In this document: piece by piece, positions 16,831 through 27,602 of the stretch | How the letters are laid out: the number at the start of each line of letters is the position of its first letter | Numbering within the stretch: position 1 is the first letter of the stretch | Assembly: GCF_027213785.1 (NCBI RefSeq) | Contig: NZ_JAPWGO010000004.1 | Coordinates: 62,001-126,000, forward strand | DNA: 64,000 bases | Source of the DNA: Limimaricola sp. G21655-S1 | GTDB taxonomy: Bacteria; Pseudomonadota; Alphaproteobacteria; Rhodobacterales; Rhodobacteraceae | Direction: 5' to 3' | Program-made: the position numbers and the translations under genes | Notes under the pieces: model-generated | The model's input: the letters and a program-made list of their open reading frames with translations, nothing else | Told to the model about the DNA's origin: nothing | The model's database searches: none

Positions 16831-18003
16831 CTACCCGCGCGCGCCCGCGCCCGTCGCGGCCCGGCCCCGCGCGGCACCCAGAGCCGATTTCAGCTCGCTT
16901 TCCATCCGTCGCAGCTCGGCCTCGGCCTCGGCGCGGCGGCGCTTGCCCTCATCGGCGATGTTCAGGCTCTCGTCGATTGTGGCGATCAGGTCGGCATTGG
17001 CCGCCTTCACCGCCTCGATGTCGAACACGCCGCGCTCCATCTCGGTGCGGATCGCCTTGTTGGCCGATCGCAGGTTCTCGGCGTTCGAGCGCAACAGGTC
17101 GTTGGTCAGGTCGTTGGCCTCGCGCACCGCGCCAGCCGCCGACGCGCCGCGCTGGATCGTCACCGCCTGCGCGAGCTGCGTCTCCCATAGCGGCACGGTG
17201 TTGACGAGGGTCGAGTTGATCTTGGTGACGAGCGACTTGTCGTTCTCCTGCACCAGCCGGATCGAGGGCAGCGACTGCATCGTTACCTGCCGGGTGAGCT
17301 TCAGATCATGCACACGGCGCTCCAGATCGTCGCGCGCGGCGCGCATGTCGCGCAGTTCCTGCGCCGCCATCACCTGCGCCTCTTCGGAGGCGGCTTCCAT
17401 CCGGGCCTGCTGCGCCGGGATCTCCTTGGCGTCGATCTCCTTCAATCGTGCCTCGCCGGCGGCGATGTAAAGCGCCAGCTCGTCGTAGAAGGCCAGCGTC
17501 TTGTCGTAGAGCACGTCGAGGCTCTCGATGTCCTTCATCAGCGCGTGCTCGTGGCGCAGCAACTCGTCGGTGATCCGGTCGATCTGGCCCTGCACCTCGC
17601 GGTAGCGCTCGGTGAACTTGGCCAGCGGCTTGGCGCGGCCCATCAGCTTGTCCCAGAGCGAGCGCTTGCGGTTCGGGTCGAGCTCGCCCACGTCGAAACC
17701 ACGGATCGTGGCGACGATGTCGCGCAGGCTGTCGCCCGCCGGACCCACATCCTTGTTCTGCACCCCGGCCAGCATCGACTGGCTGATCTGCTGCAGTTCG
17801 GCCTGCGCGCCGGAGCCGAAGCGCACGATGGAATTGGTGTCGCCCAGATCGATCTCGGTCATCCGGCGGCGGATTTCGGCGCTCTGTTCCGGCGCCGCCG
17901 CTTCCAGCGTCAGCTCGCCGCTCGGTTCGGGCAGGCGGCTCTGGTTCAGCGTTTCGATCTCGGCCAGGCGGGCTGCCGCCGCGTCGCGGGTCTTGTCGGA
18001 CAT
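16831..18003 (-). CDS. TelA-family toxic anion resistance protein
   Basis: A 390-residue cytoplasmic, mostly coiled-coil helical protein of the TelA/KlaA family, associated with tellurite resistance in plasmids and with envelope stress elsewhere. Characteristic segments are FGSGAQAELQQISQSML, the Lys-rich LWDKLMGRAKPLAKFTERY, and TMQSLPSIRLVQENDKSLVTKINSTLVNTVPLWE. The start ATG at 18003 overlaps the xpaC-like stop by one base (TGATG). TelA together with XpaC is a recurrent pair; the operon as a whole suggests a membrane-linked stress complex, while tellurite resistance itself is not demonstrated. Confidence 0.9.
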   Translation of the reverse strand: MSDKTRDAAAARLAEIETLNQSRLPEPSGELTLEAAAPEQSAEIRRRMTEIDLGDTNSIVRFGSGAQAELQQISQSMLAGVQNKDVGPAGDSLRDIVATIRGFDVGELDPNRKRSLWDKLMGRAKPLAKFTERYREVQGQIDRITDELLRHEHALMKDIESLDVLYDKTLAFYDELALYIAAGEARLKEIDAKEIPAQQARMEAASEEAQVMAAQELRDMRAARDDLERRVHDLKLTRQVTMQSLPSIRLVQENDKSLVTKINSTLVNTVPLWETQLAQAVTIQRGASAAGAVREANDLTNDLLRSNAENLRSANKAIRTEMERGVFDIEAVKAANADLIATIDESLNIADEGKRRRAEAEAELRRMESELKSALGAARGRAATGAGARG

Positions 18004-18899
18004 CACTCGTTCCCCTCTTCAGACTTCGCCACAACGCCTTCGCGCGCCAGCCGGTCCCGCAATACCCGGATCTCGATATCCATGTCGGTCCGGTCCGAGA
18101 GCAGCATCGTCTCGGTCCGGGCCGCGAAGTTGCGATCGAGATCCGTCAGGAGCGATTCATACTCGGCCCGGGCGGCGCTGTCGCGGTTGCGGGACCAAAG
18201 TTCCGCAAATTTCACCGAAGCATCGCGCGCGCCCATCAGATAGACGCCAAGATAGCGCCGTGCCTGCGTCAGGTCGCGCGGATCGCGCTCCACGGTGCGG
18301 ATCATCTCCCGCGCCCTGGCCTGAAAGGCGGCGACGCGCTCGTCGAGACGGCGGTCGCGCAGTCCTGCGATCGCCTCGCGCATCTGCGCGAGGTAGCTCT
18401 CGGCCTCGTCCACCACCTTCGCCACGCGGTCCTGCTGGTGATCGTCGACGCCCTCGATGCGCTTGTCGGACAGGGGGTCGATGCCGAAGGCCGCGACATG
18501 CAGCCCCGCGGCGGCGATGCCGTAAAGCGCCGCGCCGATCACCCCGCCATCGCCGGACCAGGCCGCCAGCGCCACGCCGACGCCGGTCAGCGCGGAGGCC
18601 ATCATCTTGCGCGGCCAGGCGGGGCGGCGGGCAACCGGACGGGCGCGCCACTCCGCCTCGGCGCGCAACCCGTCGCGCAGCAGGAACGCGGCCGCGGTGA
18701 GCACGCCCGCGCCGAGAAGCCCCGCGACCAGCCCGGCCGGCCCGGCGCCAAGCGAAAACAGCGCCAGAAGGGCCGGGGGCACGAAGAGCAGGTTCACCCG
18801 TGCGCCCGCCGGATCGACGCGCGCGGCATCGCGCGGATCGGGGGCGGCGGGGCTGCCCTGCTGTCCGGGGCTGTAGCGCCCGCCGAAGCGCCGCGCCAT
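18003..18899 (-). CDS. XpaC-family membrane protein
   Basis: A 298-residue protein of the XpaC family (named for 5-bromo-4-chloroindolyl phosphate hydrolysis in Bacillus). The N-terminal third has two to four hydrophobic segments (about 36-72 and 100-140). The C-terminal half is a soluble helical domain with the DEAESYLAQMREAIAGLRDRRLDERVAAFQ pattern split across two helices. It lies between a small membrane protein and TelA, overlapping each by one base (TGATG), so all three are translationally coupled. The enzymatic activity implied by the family name is not supported by any visible catalytic motif. Confidence 0.85.
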   Translation of the reverse strand: MARRFGGRYSPGQQGSPAAPDPRDAARVDPAGARVNLLFVPPALLALFSLGAGPAGLVAGLLGAGVLTAAAFLLRDGLRAEAEWRARPVARRPAWPRKMMASALTGVGVALAAWSGDGGVIGAALYGIAAAGLHVAAFGIDPLSDKRIEGVDDHQQDRVAKVVDEAESYLAQMREAIAGLRDRRLDERVAAFQARAREMIRTVERDPRDLTQARRYLGVYLMGARDASVKFAELWSRNRDSAARAEYESLLTDLDRNFAARTETMLLSDRTDMDIEIRVLRDRLAREGVVAKSEEGNE

Positions 18900-19111
18900 C
18901 AGCCGGCCCCCAAAAGGCCGGTGGCGGTGCCGGCCATCAGGGCCAGCAGCACGAGATAGGCGATGGTACGGAACGGCGCGGGCATGGCGTCCTCCTGTGT
19001 GGCTGGCAACGCCGCGCGGCGCTGCGACATGCCGCGCAGCGCCGCGAGGAATTGCGCCCCGGCAAAGACCAGCGCGGAGGCGACAAGGAGCAACAGAATC
19101 AATCGCGTCAT
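18899..19111 (-). CDS. Small two-helix membrane protein, first gene of the xpaC-telA operon
   Basis: A 70-residue protein with two hydrophobic helices (about 3-25 and 47-68) joined by a basic-then-acidic loop. I do not recognise the family. AAGGGA precedes the ATG by 9 bases and its stop overlaps the xpaC-like start by one base, so it is a real, coupled gene. Its position first in the operon, next to other membrane components, suggests an accessory subunit; this is inference. Confidence 0.65.
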   Translation of the reverse strand: MTRLILLLLVASALVFAGAQFLAALRGMSQRRAALPATQEDAMPAPFRTIAYLVLLALMAGTATGLLGAG

Positions 19112-19178
19112 GGCCGGGCGGTCCCTTGGCTAGGCACTTTTGATAATAGGGGGTGCCGCGCGGCTTTTCGAGGGGCGC

Positions 19179-20246
19179 TCAGCGTTTGGGAGACTTGGCG
19201 CCCCTGTTGCCTCCCGGTCCCCCGCGCGTCGGACGGTCGGTTTTCGGCCCGGACCGATCGCCCTTCGGGCTGGGCCGCTGGCTGCCGGGGCCGGGCCGGT
19301 CGCCGCCGCCCGGGGTTTTCGCCCCGAACACGCGGCCGGTGCCGCCGGGCCGCTTGGCCGCGTCGGGCGTGGTCCCCTTGGCCGAGCCGGACCGCTTGGC
19401 CTCGCTCGCCTGCTTGCGCGCGCCGCCGGGCCCCTTGGGGCCGCCGCCGCCGCGCAGGCCGGGCTTGGCGCCGTTGCTGCCATCGGGGCGGCGGCGCTGC
19501 ACCTTGGGGCCATCGCTTTCGCCGAGTTGTTCGCGCAGTACCTTGGGACGGATTTCCTCGACCTCGCCGGGCTCGAGATTGCCGATCTGGAACGGGCCGT
19601 AGCTGATCCGGATCAGCCGGTTCACCGTCACGTCCAGCGCCGCCATGGCGCGACGGATCTCGCGGTTCTTGCCCTCGCGCAGCCCGATCGTCAGCCAGGC
19701 GTTGGCGCCCTGCTGGCGGTCAAAGGTCACCTGCATCGGCTGGTAGTCCACGCCCTCGACCGAGATGCCCTTGCGCAGCCGGTCGAGCTTTTCCTCGCTG
19801 ACCGAACCGTTGATCCGCACCCGGTAGCGGCGCAGCCAGCCGGTCGAGGGCAGCTCCAGTTGCCGCTTCAGCTCGCCGTCATTGGTGAGCAGCAACAGAC
19901 CTTCGGAATTGAGGTCGAGCCGGCCCACGCTCATCACGCGCGGCATGTCTTCGGGCAGGTCGTCGAAGACGGTCCTGCGGCCCTTCTCGTCCGAGGCGCT
20001 GGTCACCAGCCCGGCGGGCTTGTGATAGAGCCAGAGCCGCGCCGGTTCGGGCGCGGCCAGAGGCGCGCCGTCGACGGTGATGCGGTCCTTCGCGGTGACG
20101 TTCAGCGCCGGGCTGAAGATCCGCTCGCCGTTCACCTTGACGCGGCCGTCCTCGATCATGCGCTCCGCCTCGCGCCGCGAGGCGACGCCTGCGCGGGAGA
20201 GAACCTTGGCGATCCGGTCGCCCTCGGGGGTGTCGTTCTTGTCCAT
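19179..20246 (-). CDS. rluB: 23S rRNA pseudouridine synthase (RluB-type) with long basic tail
   Basis: A 355-residue enzyme that converts a 23S rRNA uridine to pseudouridine. An S4 RNA-binding domain (about 9-60; RIAKVLSRAGVASRREAERMI) is followed by the catalytic domain, with the nucleophile Asp111 in GRLDLNSEGLLLLTNDG. The body ends near residue 250; the remaining 100 residues are Gly/Lys/Arg/Pro-rich and low-complexity, probably disordered and RNA-binding. MDKND at 20246 is chosen as start since homology begins there; the in-frame opening upstream adds no conserved residues. It diverges from tadA by 64 bases. Confidence 0.88.
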   Translation of the reverse strand: MDKNDTPEGDRIAKVLSRAGVASRREAERMIEDGRVKVNGERIFSPALNVTAKDRITVDGAPLAAPEPARLWLYHKPAGLVTSASDEKGRRTVFDDLPEDMPRVMSVGRLDLNSEGLLLLTNDGELKRQLELPSTGWLRRYRVRINGSVSEEKLDRLRKGISVEGVDYQPMQVTFDRQQGANAWLTIGLREGKNREIRRAMAALDVTVNRLIRISYGPFQIGNLEPGEVEEIRPKVLREQLGESDGPKVQRRRPDGSNGAKPGLRGGGGPKGPGGARKQASEAKRSGSAKGTTPDAAKRPGGTGRVFGAKTPGGGDRPGPGSQRPSPKGDRSGPKTDRPTRGGPGGNRGAKSPKR

Positions 20247-20310
20247 CTTCCCGCCATACCCGCTTGCGCGGTCCCTTGCCAGCGCCGCGCGCGCCGGGGC
20301 ATCAGGGCGC

Positions 20311-20766
20311 ATGAGGTTTCACTCGCACATGGATCTGGCGCTGGTCGAGGCGCGCGCCGCCGCCACGCGCGGCGAGGTGCCCGTGGGGGCCGTGGTGACG
20401 GATGCCTCGGGCGCGGTGATCGCACGCGCCGGCAACCGGACCCGCGAGCTGTGCGACCCCACGGCCCATGCCGAAATGCTGGCGATCCGCGCCGCCTGCG
20501 CGGCGCTGGGCTCCGAGCGGCTCACGGGCTGCGCCCTCTGGGTAACGCTCGAGCCGTGCCCGATGTGCGCCGCGGCCATCTCCTTCGCCCGCCTCGCGCG
20601 ACTGCATTACGGCGCGGCGGATCCCAAGTCGGGCGGGGTCGCGCAAGGGGCGCGGGTGTTCGCGCATCCGCAATGCCACCACCGGCCCGAAATCTTCGAT
20701 GGCATCGCGGAGGCCGAGGCCGAGGCGTTGCTGACCCGGTTCTTCGCGGGGCTTCGCAAGGGATGA
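20311..20766 (+). CDS. tadA: tRNA adenosine(34) deaminase
   Basis: A 151-residue zinc deaminase that makes inosine at the wobble position of tRNA-Arg(ACG). The zinc ligands and catalytic Glu are His53 and Glu55 in HAEM and Cys83/Cys86 in EPCPMC. The substrate-contact residues GEVPVGAV precede them. The ATG at 20311 is preferred because homologues extend to this point; a second Met at 20329 is possible. No clear Shine-Dalgarno is visible. It is followed by dnaG after about 135 bases on the same strand. Confidence 0.93.
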   Translation: MRFHSHMDLALVEARAAATRGEVPVGAVVTDASGAVIARAGNRTRELCDPTAHAEMLAIRAACAALGSERLTGCALWVTLEPCPMCAAAISFARLARLHYGAADPKSGGVAQGARVFAHPQCHHRPEIFDGIAEAEAEALLTRFFAGLRKG

Positions 20767-20901
20767 GCCGAATACGCGGTGGCGATGTCGCGCCGTGCGC
20801 ATTTGCGGAGAGATGAACCTGAGGGGCGGGGCGGAAGAATTGATCGGTCACGGGTGGGGCGGGTTCTGGACTTGGCGGCGGCCCGGCCCGATATTGTGGC
20901 C

Positions 20902-22869
20902 ATGAGTCTGCCTCCCGGTTTCCTCGACGAATTGCGCACGCGTCTCAGCCTCGGCCAGGTGGTCGGGCGCAAGGTCGCGTGGGACATGAAGAAGTCGAAC
21001 CAGGGCAAGGGCGACTTCTGGGCGCCATGCCCGTTCCATCAGGAAAAATCGGCGAGCTTCCACGTCGATGACCGCAAGGGCTTCTACTACTGCTTCGGCT
21101 GCCACGCGAAGGGCGACGCGATCTCCTTCGTGCGCGAGACCGAGAATGTCGACTTCATCGACGCGGTGAAGATCCTCGCCGCCGAGGCGGGCATGCCGAT
21201 GCCCGAGCGCGACCCGCAGGCGCAGAAGAAGGCGGATCGCCGCTCCGAGCTTGTCGAGGTGATGGAGCAGGCGGTGCAGTGGTTCCGCATGCAGCTCAAG
21301 ACCAACGCCGCGAGCGCGGCGCGCGACTACCTCGCCGGGCGCGGCCTTGACCCGGAGGCGCAGGCGCGTTGGGAGCTGGGCTTCGCCCCCGATGACCGTG
21401 CCGCGCTGACCCGGGCGCTCAAGGGCAAGGGCATCGCCGAGGAGATGATCGTCGCGGCCGGTCTTGCGGCGAAACCCGAAGGCGGTGGCGCGCTCTACGA
21501 CCGGTTCCGGGGCCGCATCATCTTTCCGATCCGCGACGGGCGCGGCCGCGCCATCGCGCTGGGCGGGCGGGCGATGGACCCGAATGCGCGCGCGAAATAC
21601 CTCAATTCGCCCGAGACCGAGCTCTTCGACAAGGGCCGCAATCTCTACAACCTTGCGCCCGCGCGCGAGGCCGCCGGCAAGGGCGCGCCGCTCGTGGTGG
21701 CCGAGGGCTACATGGACGTGATCGCCCTGTCCGAGGCCGGGTTGACGGCGGCGGTGGCGCCGCTGGGCACCGCCGTCACCGAAAGCCAGCTGCAGCTGAT
21801 GTGGCGCGTCCATCCCGAGCCGGTGATCGCGCTTGACGGCGACGCGGCCGGTTTGCGCGCGGCACGGCGGGTCATCGATCTGGCGCTGCCGCTGATCGGC
21901 GCGGGGCACGGCCTGCGATTCGCGCTGATGCCGGAGGGGCTCGACCCCGACGACCTGATCCGCGCCAAGGGCGCGGGCGCGATGCGCGAGATCGTGTCGA
22001 ACGCGCAGCCGATGGTGCAGCTGCTGTGGCGACGCGAGACCGAGGGGCATGATTTCGACAGCCCCGAACGGCGCGCCGCTCTCGACAAGCGGCTGCGCGA
22101 CGCGGTGGCGTTGATCCGCGATCCCGACCTGCGCGGCCATTACGAGCAGGAACTGAAGCGGCTGAAATGGGAGCTGTTCAACCCGCGCCGCCAGAACGGT
22201 CCGACCCGGATCGACCGCGGCGGCAAGGGCAGCTTCTTCAAGCCGGGCCAGCTGCCGCTGGCGCCCAGCCCCTCGGCGCGCGCCTCGATGCTCGCGACCG
22301 GCGGCGCGGTCGAGGACCACCTGCGCGAAGCGGTGATCCTCGCGACGCTGATCGCGACGCCGCAGGTGCTGCACGAGTTCGAACCGGCGCTGGAGCGGAT
22401 GGACTGCCGCGATCCCGACCACGCGGCGCTGGTGCATTGCATACTCGCCTGCCACCACGAGACCGATCTGCGAGGCGCGCTTGAGGCGCGGCTCGGCGCG
22501 GAGGCTCTTGAAACCCTGTTCGCACAACGCCATGTGGCGATCAGCCCGGCGGTCCGGAAGCCTGGCGACCCCGAACTCGCGCGCATGTGCCTGGCCGAGG
22601 AACTGGCCAAGCTCGATGCGAGGCGCGGCCATGCGAGGGAGCTCGCGGAGGCGGTCGAGGATCTGTCCGGGCTCAGCGACGAAGGGCTGACCTGGCGATT
22701 GTCGCGCGCCGCCGAGGCGCTCGACCGCGCCGGACGGGGCGATGGGGAGGATACGACCGAATACGAGTACGGCACCAACGGCGCCCCGATGCGGCGCGAC
22801 GAGCGGTCCGAATTCGACGCGCTTCTGGGGACCATCGCCTTCGGCAAGGCGGGGCCCAAGGGCAGCTGA
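20902..22869 (+). CDS. dnaG: DNA primase
   Basis: A 655-residue primase that makes RNA primers at the replication fork. The N-terminal CHC2 zinc finger has Cys43, His46, Cys64 and Cys67. The catalytic TOPRIM core follows, with VVAEGYMDVIAL supplying the Glu and VIALDGDAAGLRAA the DxD-like acidic pair. The C-terminal 200 residues would bind the DnaB helicase. The ATG at 20902 begins the conserved MSLPPGFLDELR; the frame is open further upstream but unlike homologues. rpoD follows 158 bases later on the same strand, the remnant of the classic macromolecular synthesis operon without rpsU. Confidence 0.96.
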   Translation: MSLPPGFLDELRTRLSLGQVVGRKVAWDMKKSNQGKGDFWAPCPFHQEKSASFHVDDRKGFYYCFGCHAKGDAISFVRETENVDFIDAVKILAAEAGMPMPERDPQAQKKADRRSELVEVMEQAVQWFRMQLKTNAASAARDYLAGRGLDPEAQARWELGFAPDDRAALTRALKGKGIAEEMIVAAGLAAKPEGGGALYDRFRGRIIFPIRDGRGRAIALGGRAMDPNARAKYLNSPETELFDKGRNLYNLAPAREAAGKGAPLVVAEGYMDVIALSEAGLTAAVAPLGTAVTESQLQLMWRVHPEPVIALDGDAAGLRAARRVIDLALPLIGAGHGLRFALMPEGLDPDDLIRAKGAGAMREIVSNAQPMVQLLWRRETEGHDFDSPERRAALDKRLRDAVALIRDPDLRGHYEQELKRLKWELFNPRRQNGPTRIDRGGKGSFFKPGQLPLAPSPSARASMLATGGAVEDHLREAVILATLIATPQVLHEFEPALERMDCRDPDHAALVHCILACHHETDLRGALEARLGAEALETLFAQRHVAISPAVRKPGDPELARMCLAEELAKLDARRGHARELAEAVEDLSGLSDEGLTWRLSRAAEALDRAGRGDGEDTTEYEYGTNGAPMRRDERSEFDALLGTIAFGKAGPKGS

Positions 22870-22963
22870 ATCGCAGCCCGTCGCATCCGATTCGGCGACG
22901 GAGGTTGCGCATACATCAAAGAATCGGGCGCAGGGTGGTTGCGAATCGCGACCCTTGAGGGTT

Positions 22964-22982
22964 GATTCGGACAGTCCGAATC
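22964..22982. promoter_or_regulatory. 19-bp perfect palindrome upstream of rpoD
   Basis: GATTCGGAC-A-GTCCGAATC is a perfect inverted repeat with 9-base arms and a single central base, 45 bases before the rpoD start. The one-base spacer makes an RNA hairpin of full length impossible, so a dimeric DNA-binding protein is the likelier reader. A related GATTCGG half occurs near 22888. The regulator is unknown. Confidence 0.55.
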
Positions 22983-23027
22983 ACTGCCCGGCGCTGGACA
23001 GGACGTTCACCGAACGAGGAGCCCTTC

Positions 23028-25019
<1,992 letters not shown>

Positions 25020-25039
25020 GTTCGTTCGGTTGGGACCAG

Positions 25040-25070
25040 AACGGCGGCGGGACATCCCGCCGCCGTTTTT
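25040..25070 (+). terminator. Intrinsic terminator after rpoD
   Basis: A 12-bp perfect G+C-rich stem (AACGGCGGCGGG / CCCGCCGCCGTT) with an ACAT tetraloop, followed directly by five T residues, starts 20 bases after the rpoD stop. This is a textbook Rho-independent terminator. Confidence 0.92.
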
Positions 25071-25144
25071 CGTACCTGCAACGCCGGGTTGACGGATCGG
25101 GGTCGAACCGTGAACATCGCCGCAGTTCCAGCAAGGATGCCTTC

Positions 25145-26692
25145 ATGCCCTCCGATCCCCTCAGCCTCGTTGCCTTGGCCACTACCCTTATTCTGCTGAT
25201 TGCCCTTGCGGCGACCATCACCGCCCTGAGAGGCGCGCGGTCCACGCTTGCGGGGCTGCGCGGAGAGATGGAGGCGGGGCGGCGCGACGCCGACGAGATC
25301 CGTGGTCAGGCCGAGGGGCAGCGCACCCGGCTCGAGGAGCGCGAGCGCGAGCTGGCAGCGCTCAAGGACGAGCTGAGGGCAGCGCGGCGCGCCCAGTTCG
25401 AGACCGAGGCCGCGCATGGCGAGACCCGCGCCGCCAAGGCGGCGCTGGAGGAAGCCAAGCGGGGGCTGGAGCAGGCGCGCGACGACCTGAAAGGGCAGCT
25501 CTCGGGTCTCACCGCCGAGATGCGCGAGCTGCAGGAGCGCCACGCGCAGCTGCAGTCCGACCATGCGACGCTGCAGGCCCGGCGCGCTGGCGAGATCGAG
25601 GCCGCAGAGACGCGCATCAAGGAACTCAAGGAACTGCGCGAGGAGATGTCGCGCCGCTTCGAGGAGCTGGCGACGAAAACCCTGCGCCAGACCGGGGAAG
25701 ATTTCTCCAAGGCCAACACCCGGACGCTCACCGAACTGCTGACCCCGTTCCGCGACCACGTCTCGCGCTTCGAGTCCGAGCTGCGGCAGGTCCATGGCAA
25801 GGCCGATGAGGAACGCGCGCGGCTCGGCAAGCAGATCGAGATGCTGACCACCCAGTCCGAGACGATCCGTTCCGAGGCCGCGGCCCTGACCCGCGCGCTC
25901 AAGGGCGACAAGCAAAAGCAGGGCGCCTGGGGCGAGATGATCCTCGAACGCATCCTCGAAAGCTCGGGGCTGGAGCGCGACACCCATTACCTCGTGCAGG
26001 AAAGCCGCACCGACGAGCAGGGCGCGCGCTGGCGTCCCGACGTGGTGGTGAAGATGCCGCGTGGCAAGAGCCTCGTGATCGACAGCAAGGTGAGCCTCGT
26101 GGCCTACGAGGCCGCCGTCAACGCCGAGACCGAGGAGGAGCGGGCCCGGCACCTGCGTGAACACGTGGCCTCCGTGCGCCGCCACATCGATCAGCTCGCC
26201 GCCAAGGGCTATCACGCGATGGAGGAGGGGTCGGTCGACTACGTGCTGATGTTCATGCCGATCGAGGGGGCGCTCTCGGCGGCCCTGGCCGAGAGCGGTG
26301 ACCTGACCGCCTATGCAGTGTCCAAGGGGGTGGGGGTGATGACCCCCTCGACGCTGATGGTGACGCTGCGCACCGTCGATCACATCTGGACCGTAGAGAG
26401 GCGCGAGAGCAATGCCGAGGCGATCGCCGACCGGGCGGGCAAGCTCTACGACAAGGTGGCGAACTTCGTCGGCAACATGCAGCAGGTGGGCCGTGCCCTC
26501 GAACAGGCCAGCAAGGCGCATGGCGATGCGATGGGGCAGCTTTCGACCGGCAATGGCAACGTTCTGCGACAGATCGAAATGCTGAAATCCATGGGCGCGC
26601 GCACCCAGAAGAGCCTCGGTGTCGCATTCGATGAGGCCGATGAGGATGATCCGGCGCCACGCGCCATCGGCGTGCAGGAGCCCGCCGAGTAG
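25145..26692 (+). CDS. rmuC: DNA recombination protein RmuC
   Basis: A 515-residue protein of the RmuC family, which limits DNA inversion or rearrangement and contains a restriction-endonuclease-like fold. One N-terminal membrane helix (about 7-30) is followed by a long coiled coil (about 35-220) rich in Glu, Arg, Ala and Leu. The nuclease-like domain (about 255-450) shows KQKQGAWGEMILERILESSGL and RPDVVVKMPRGKSLVIDSKVSL, the last carrying the conserved D-x(n)-DSK acidic/lysine pattern. Separated from rpoD by a terminator, so it has its own promoter. Confidence 0.93.
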   Translation: MPSDPLSLVALATTLILLIALAATITALRGARSTLAGLRGEMEAGRRDADEIRGQAEGQRTRLEERERELAALKDELRAARRAQFETEAAHGETRAAKAALEEAKRGLEQARDDLKGQLSGLTAEMRELQERHAQLQSDHATLQARRAGEIEAAETRIKELKELREEMSRRFEELATKTLRQTGEDFSKANTRTLTELLTPFRDHVSRFESELRQVHGKADEERARLGKQIEMLTTQSETIRSEAAALTRALKGDKQKQGAWGEMILERILESSGLERDTHYLVQESRTDEQGARWRPDVVVKMPRGKSLVIDSKVSLVAYEAAVNAETEEERARHLREHVASVRRHIDQLAAKGYHAMEEGSVDYVLMFMPIEGALSAALAESGDLTAYAVSKGVGVMTPSTLMVTLRTVDHIWTVERRESNAEAIADRAGKLYDKVANFVGNMQQVGRALEQASKAHGDAMGQLSTGNGNVLRQIEMLKSMGARTQKSLGVAFDEADEDDPAPRAIGVQEPAE

Positions 26693-26810
26693 CCTCTCGA
26701 AGAGCGAGTGTTGCCGCTCGGACACTGGCCTCCAAGGTCATGTGAACTAGTTCGAAACCTTCTCCATGTTCCGGTGTTGGTCAGGCAGGATCGAGACGGG
26801 AGACACCGCC

Positions 26811-27068
26811 ATGAACAAGCTGATCGCCATCGCCTTTGCCGCCGTCATCACCATGCCGCTGATGGGCGTCGCCCCGATCCTGTCCTCGGCCGCGGGCTTT
26901 GCCGACGTGACCGAGCCAGCCGCGCGCTATGACCTCGACGGCCCGATCGAAATCCCCGTCACCGCCGCCGAGCTCGCGGATTGCCGGGCGACGCTCGAGC
27001 AGGTCTTCGTCGGCGCCGAAGGCGGTGCCGCAGGCAGCCCCTCGGTGCGCTGCGTCGTCACCGGCTGA
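26811..27068 (+). CDS. Small secreted protein, unknown function
   Basis: An 85-residue hypothetical protein. Residues 1 to about 28 are hydrophobic and look like a signal peptide (cleavage plausible near SSAAGFA). The mature part is short, acidic to neutral, with two cysteines (ADCRATL and SVRCVVTG) that could form a disulfide. GGGAGACACCGCC precedes the ATG. I do not recognise the family. The YjbQ gene follows 3 bases after its stop. Confidence 0.55.
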   Translation: MNKLIAIAFAAVITMPLMGVAPILSSAAGFADVTEPAARYDLDGPIEIPVTAAELADCRATLEQVFVGAEGGAAGSPSVRCVVTG

Positions 27069-27071
27069 GCC

Positions 27072-27488
27072 TTGAACACGAGCTTCGTCATCGAGACCCG
27101 AGGTCCCGGGCTGACCGAGTTCACCCGGCAGGTGGCCGAATGGATCGCGCAGGAGGCGCCAGACGAGGCGCTCCTGACGCTTTTCGTGCGGCACACCTCG
27201 TGTTCACTACTGATTCAGGAGAATGCCGATCCAGAGGTACGGACGGATCTGGCCGCCTTCTTTCATCGTCTCGTGCCGCCTTCGGACGATCCGTCGATGG
27301 GTTATCTCACCCATACCTATGAGGGGCCTGACGACATGCCGGGCCATATCAAGGCGGCGCTCCTGCCCACGAGTTTGCAGATCCCGGTGATCGGCGGGCG
27401 CATGGCGCTCGGGACTTGGCAGGGGATCTACCTGTTCGAGCATCGCTCACGCCCGCATCATCGCGAGGTCGTGGCACTGCTGCGCTGA
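27072..27488 (+). CDS. YjbQ family protein
   Basis: A 138-residue protein of the YjbQ/UPF0047 family, linked in E. coli to a weak thiamine-phosphate synthase activity. Family signatures are LFVRHTSCSLLIQENADPEV, YEGPDDMPGHIKAALLP, and the C-terminal GTWQGIYLFEHR, which supply the conserved His residues and the Cys. The start is TTG at 27072, 3 bases after the upstream stop; homologues begin here and no ATG is available near. The true cellular role is unsettled. Confidence 0.88.
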   Translation: MNTSFVIETRGPGLTEFTRQVAEWIAQEAPDEALLTLFVRHTSCSLLIQENADPEVRTDLAAFFHRLVPPSDDPSMGYLTHTYEGPDDMPGHIKAALLPTSLQIPVIGGRMALGTWQGIYLFEHRSRPHHREVVALLR

Positions 27489-27602
27489 AGCGGCTCGCGT
27501 CATATGGTGGGTCCGCCGCGACCCCTACCCAATCCTTGGGCGCCCCCCTATACTGGCTGTGGACCACGGGCACAGGCCCCCAAGAGACGATGAGGATCCC
27601 GG

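Noticed and set aside
14363-17470. A 1035-codon open frame on the plus strand
   Set aside because: It runs antisense through the zinc-ribbon, SPFH, DUF2927 and TelA genes, is Arg/His/Gly-rich with no domain, and arises from high G+C codon bias.
20848-22632. A 594-codon frame on the minus strand opposite dnaG
   Set aside because: Composition is typical of an antisense shadow (His/Arg/Val/Leu-rich) and no ribosome site or domain is seen; dnaG is certain on the other strand.
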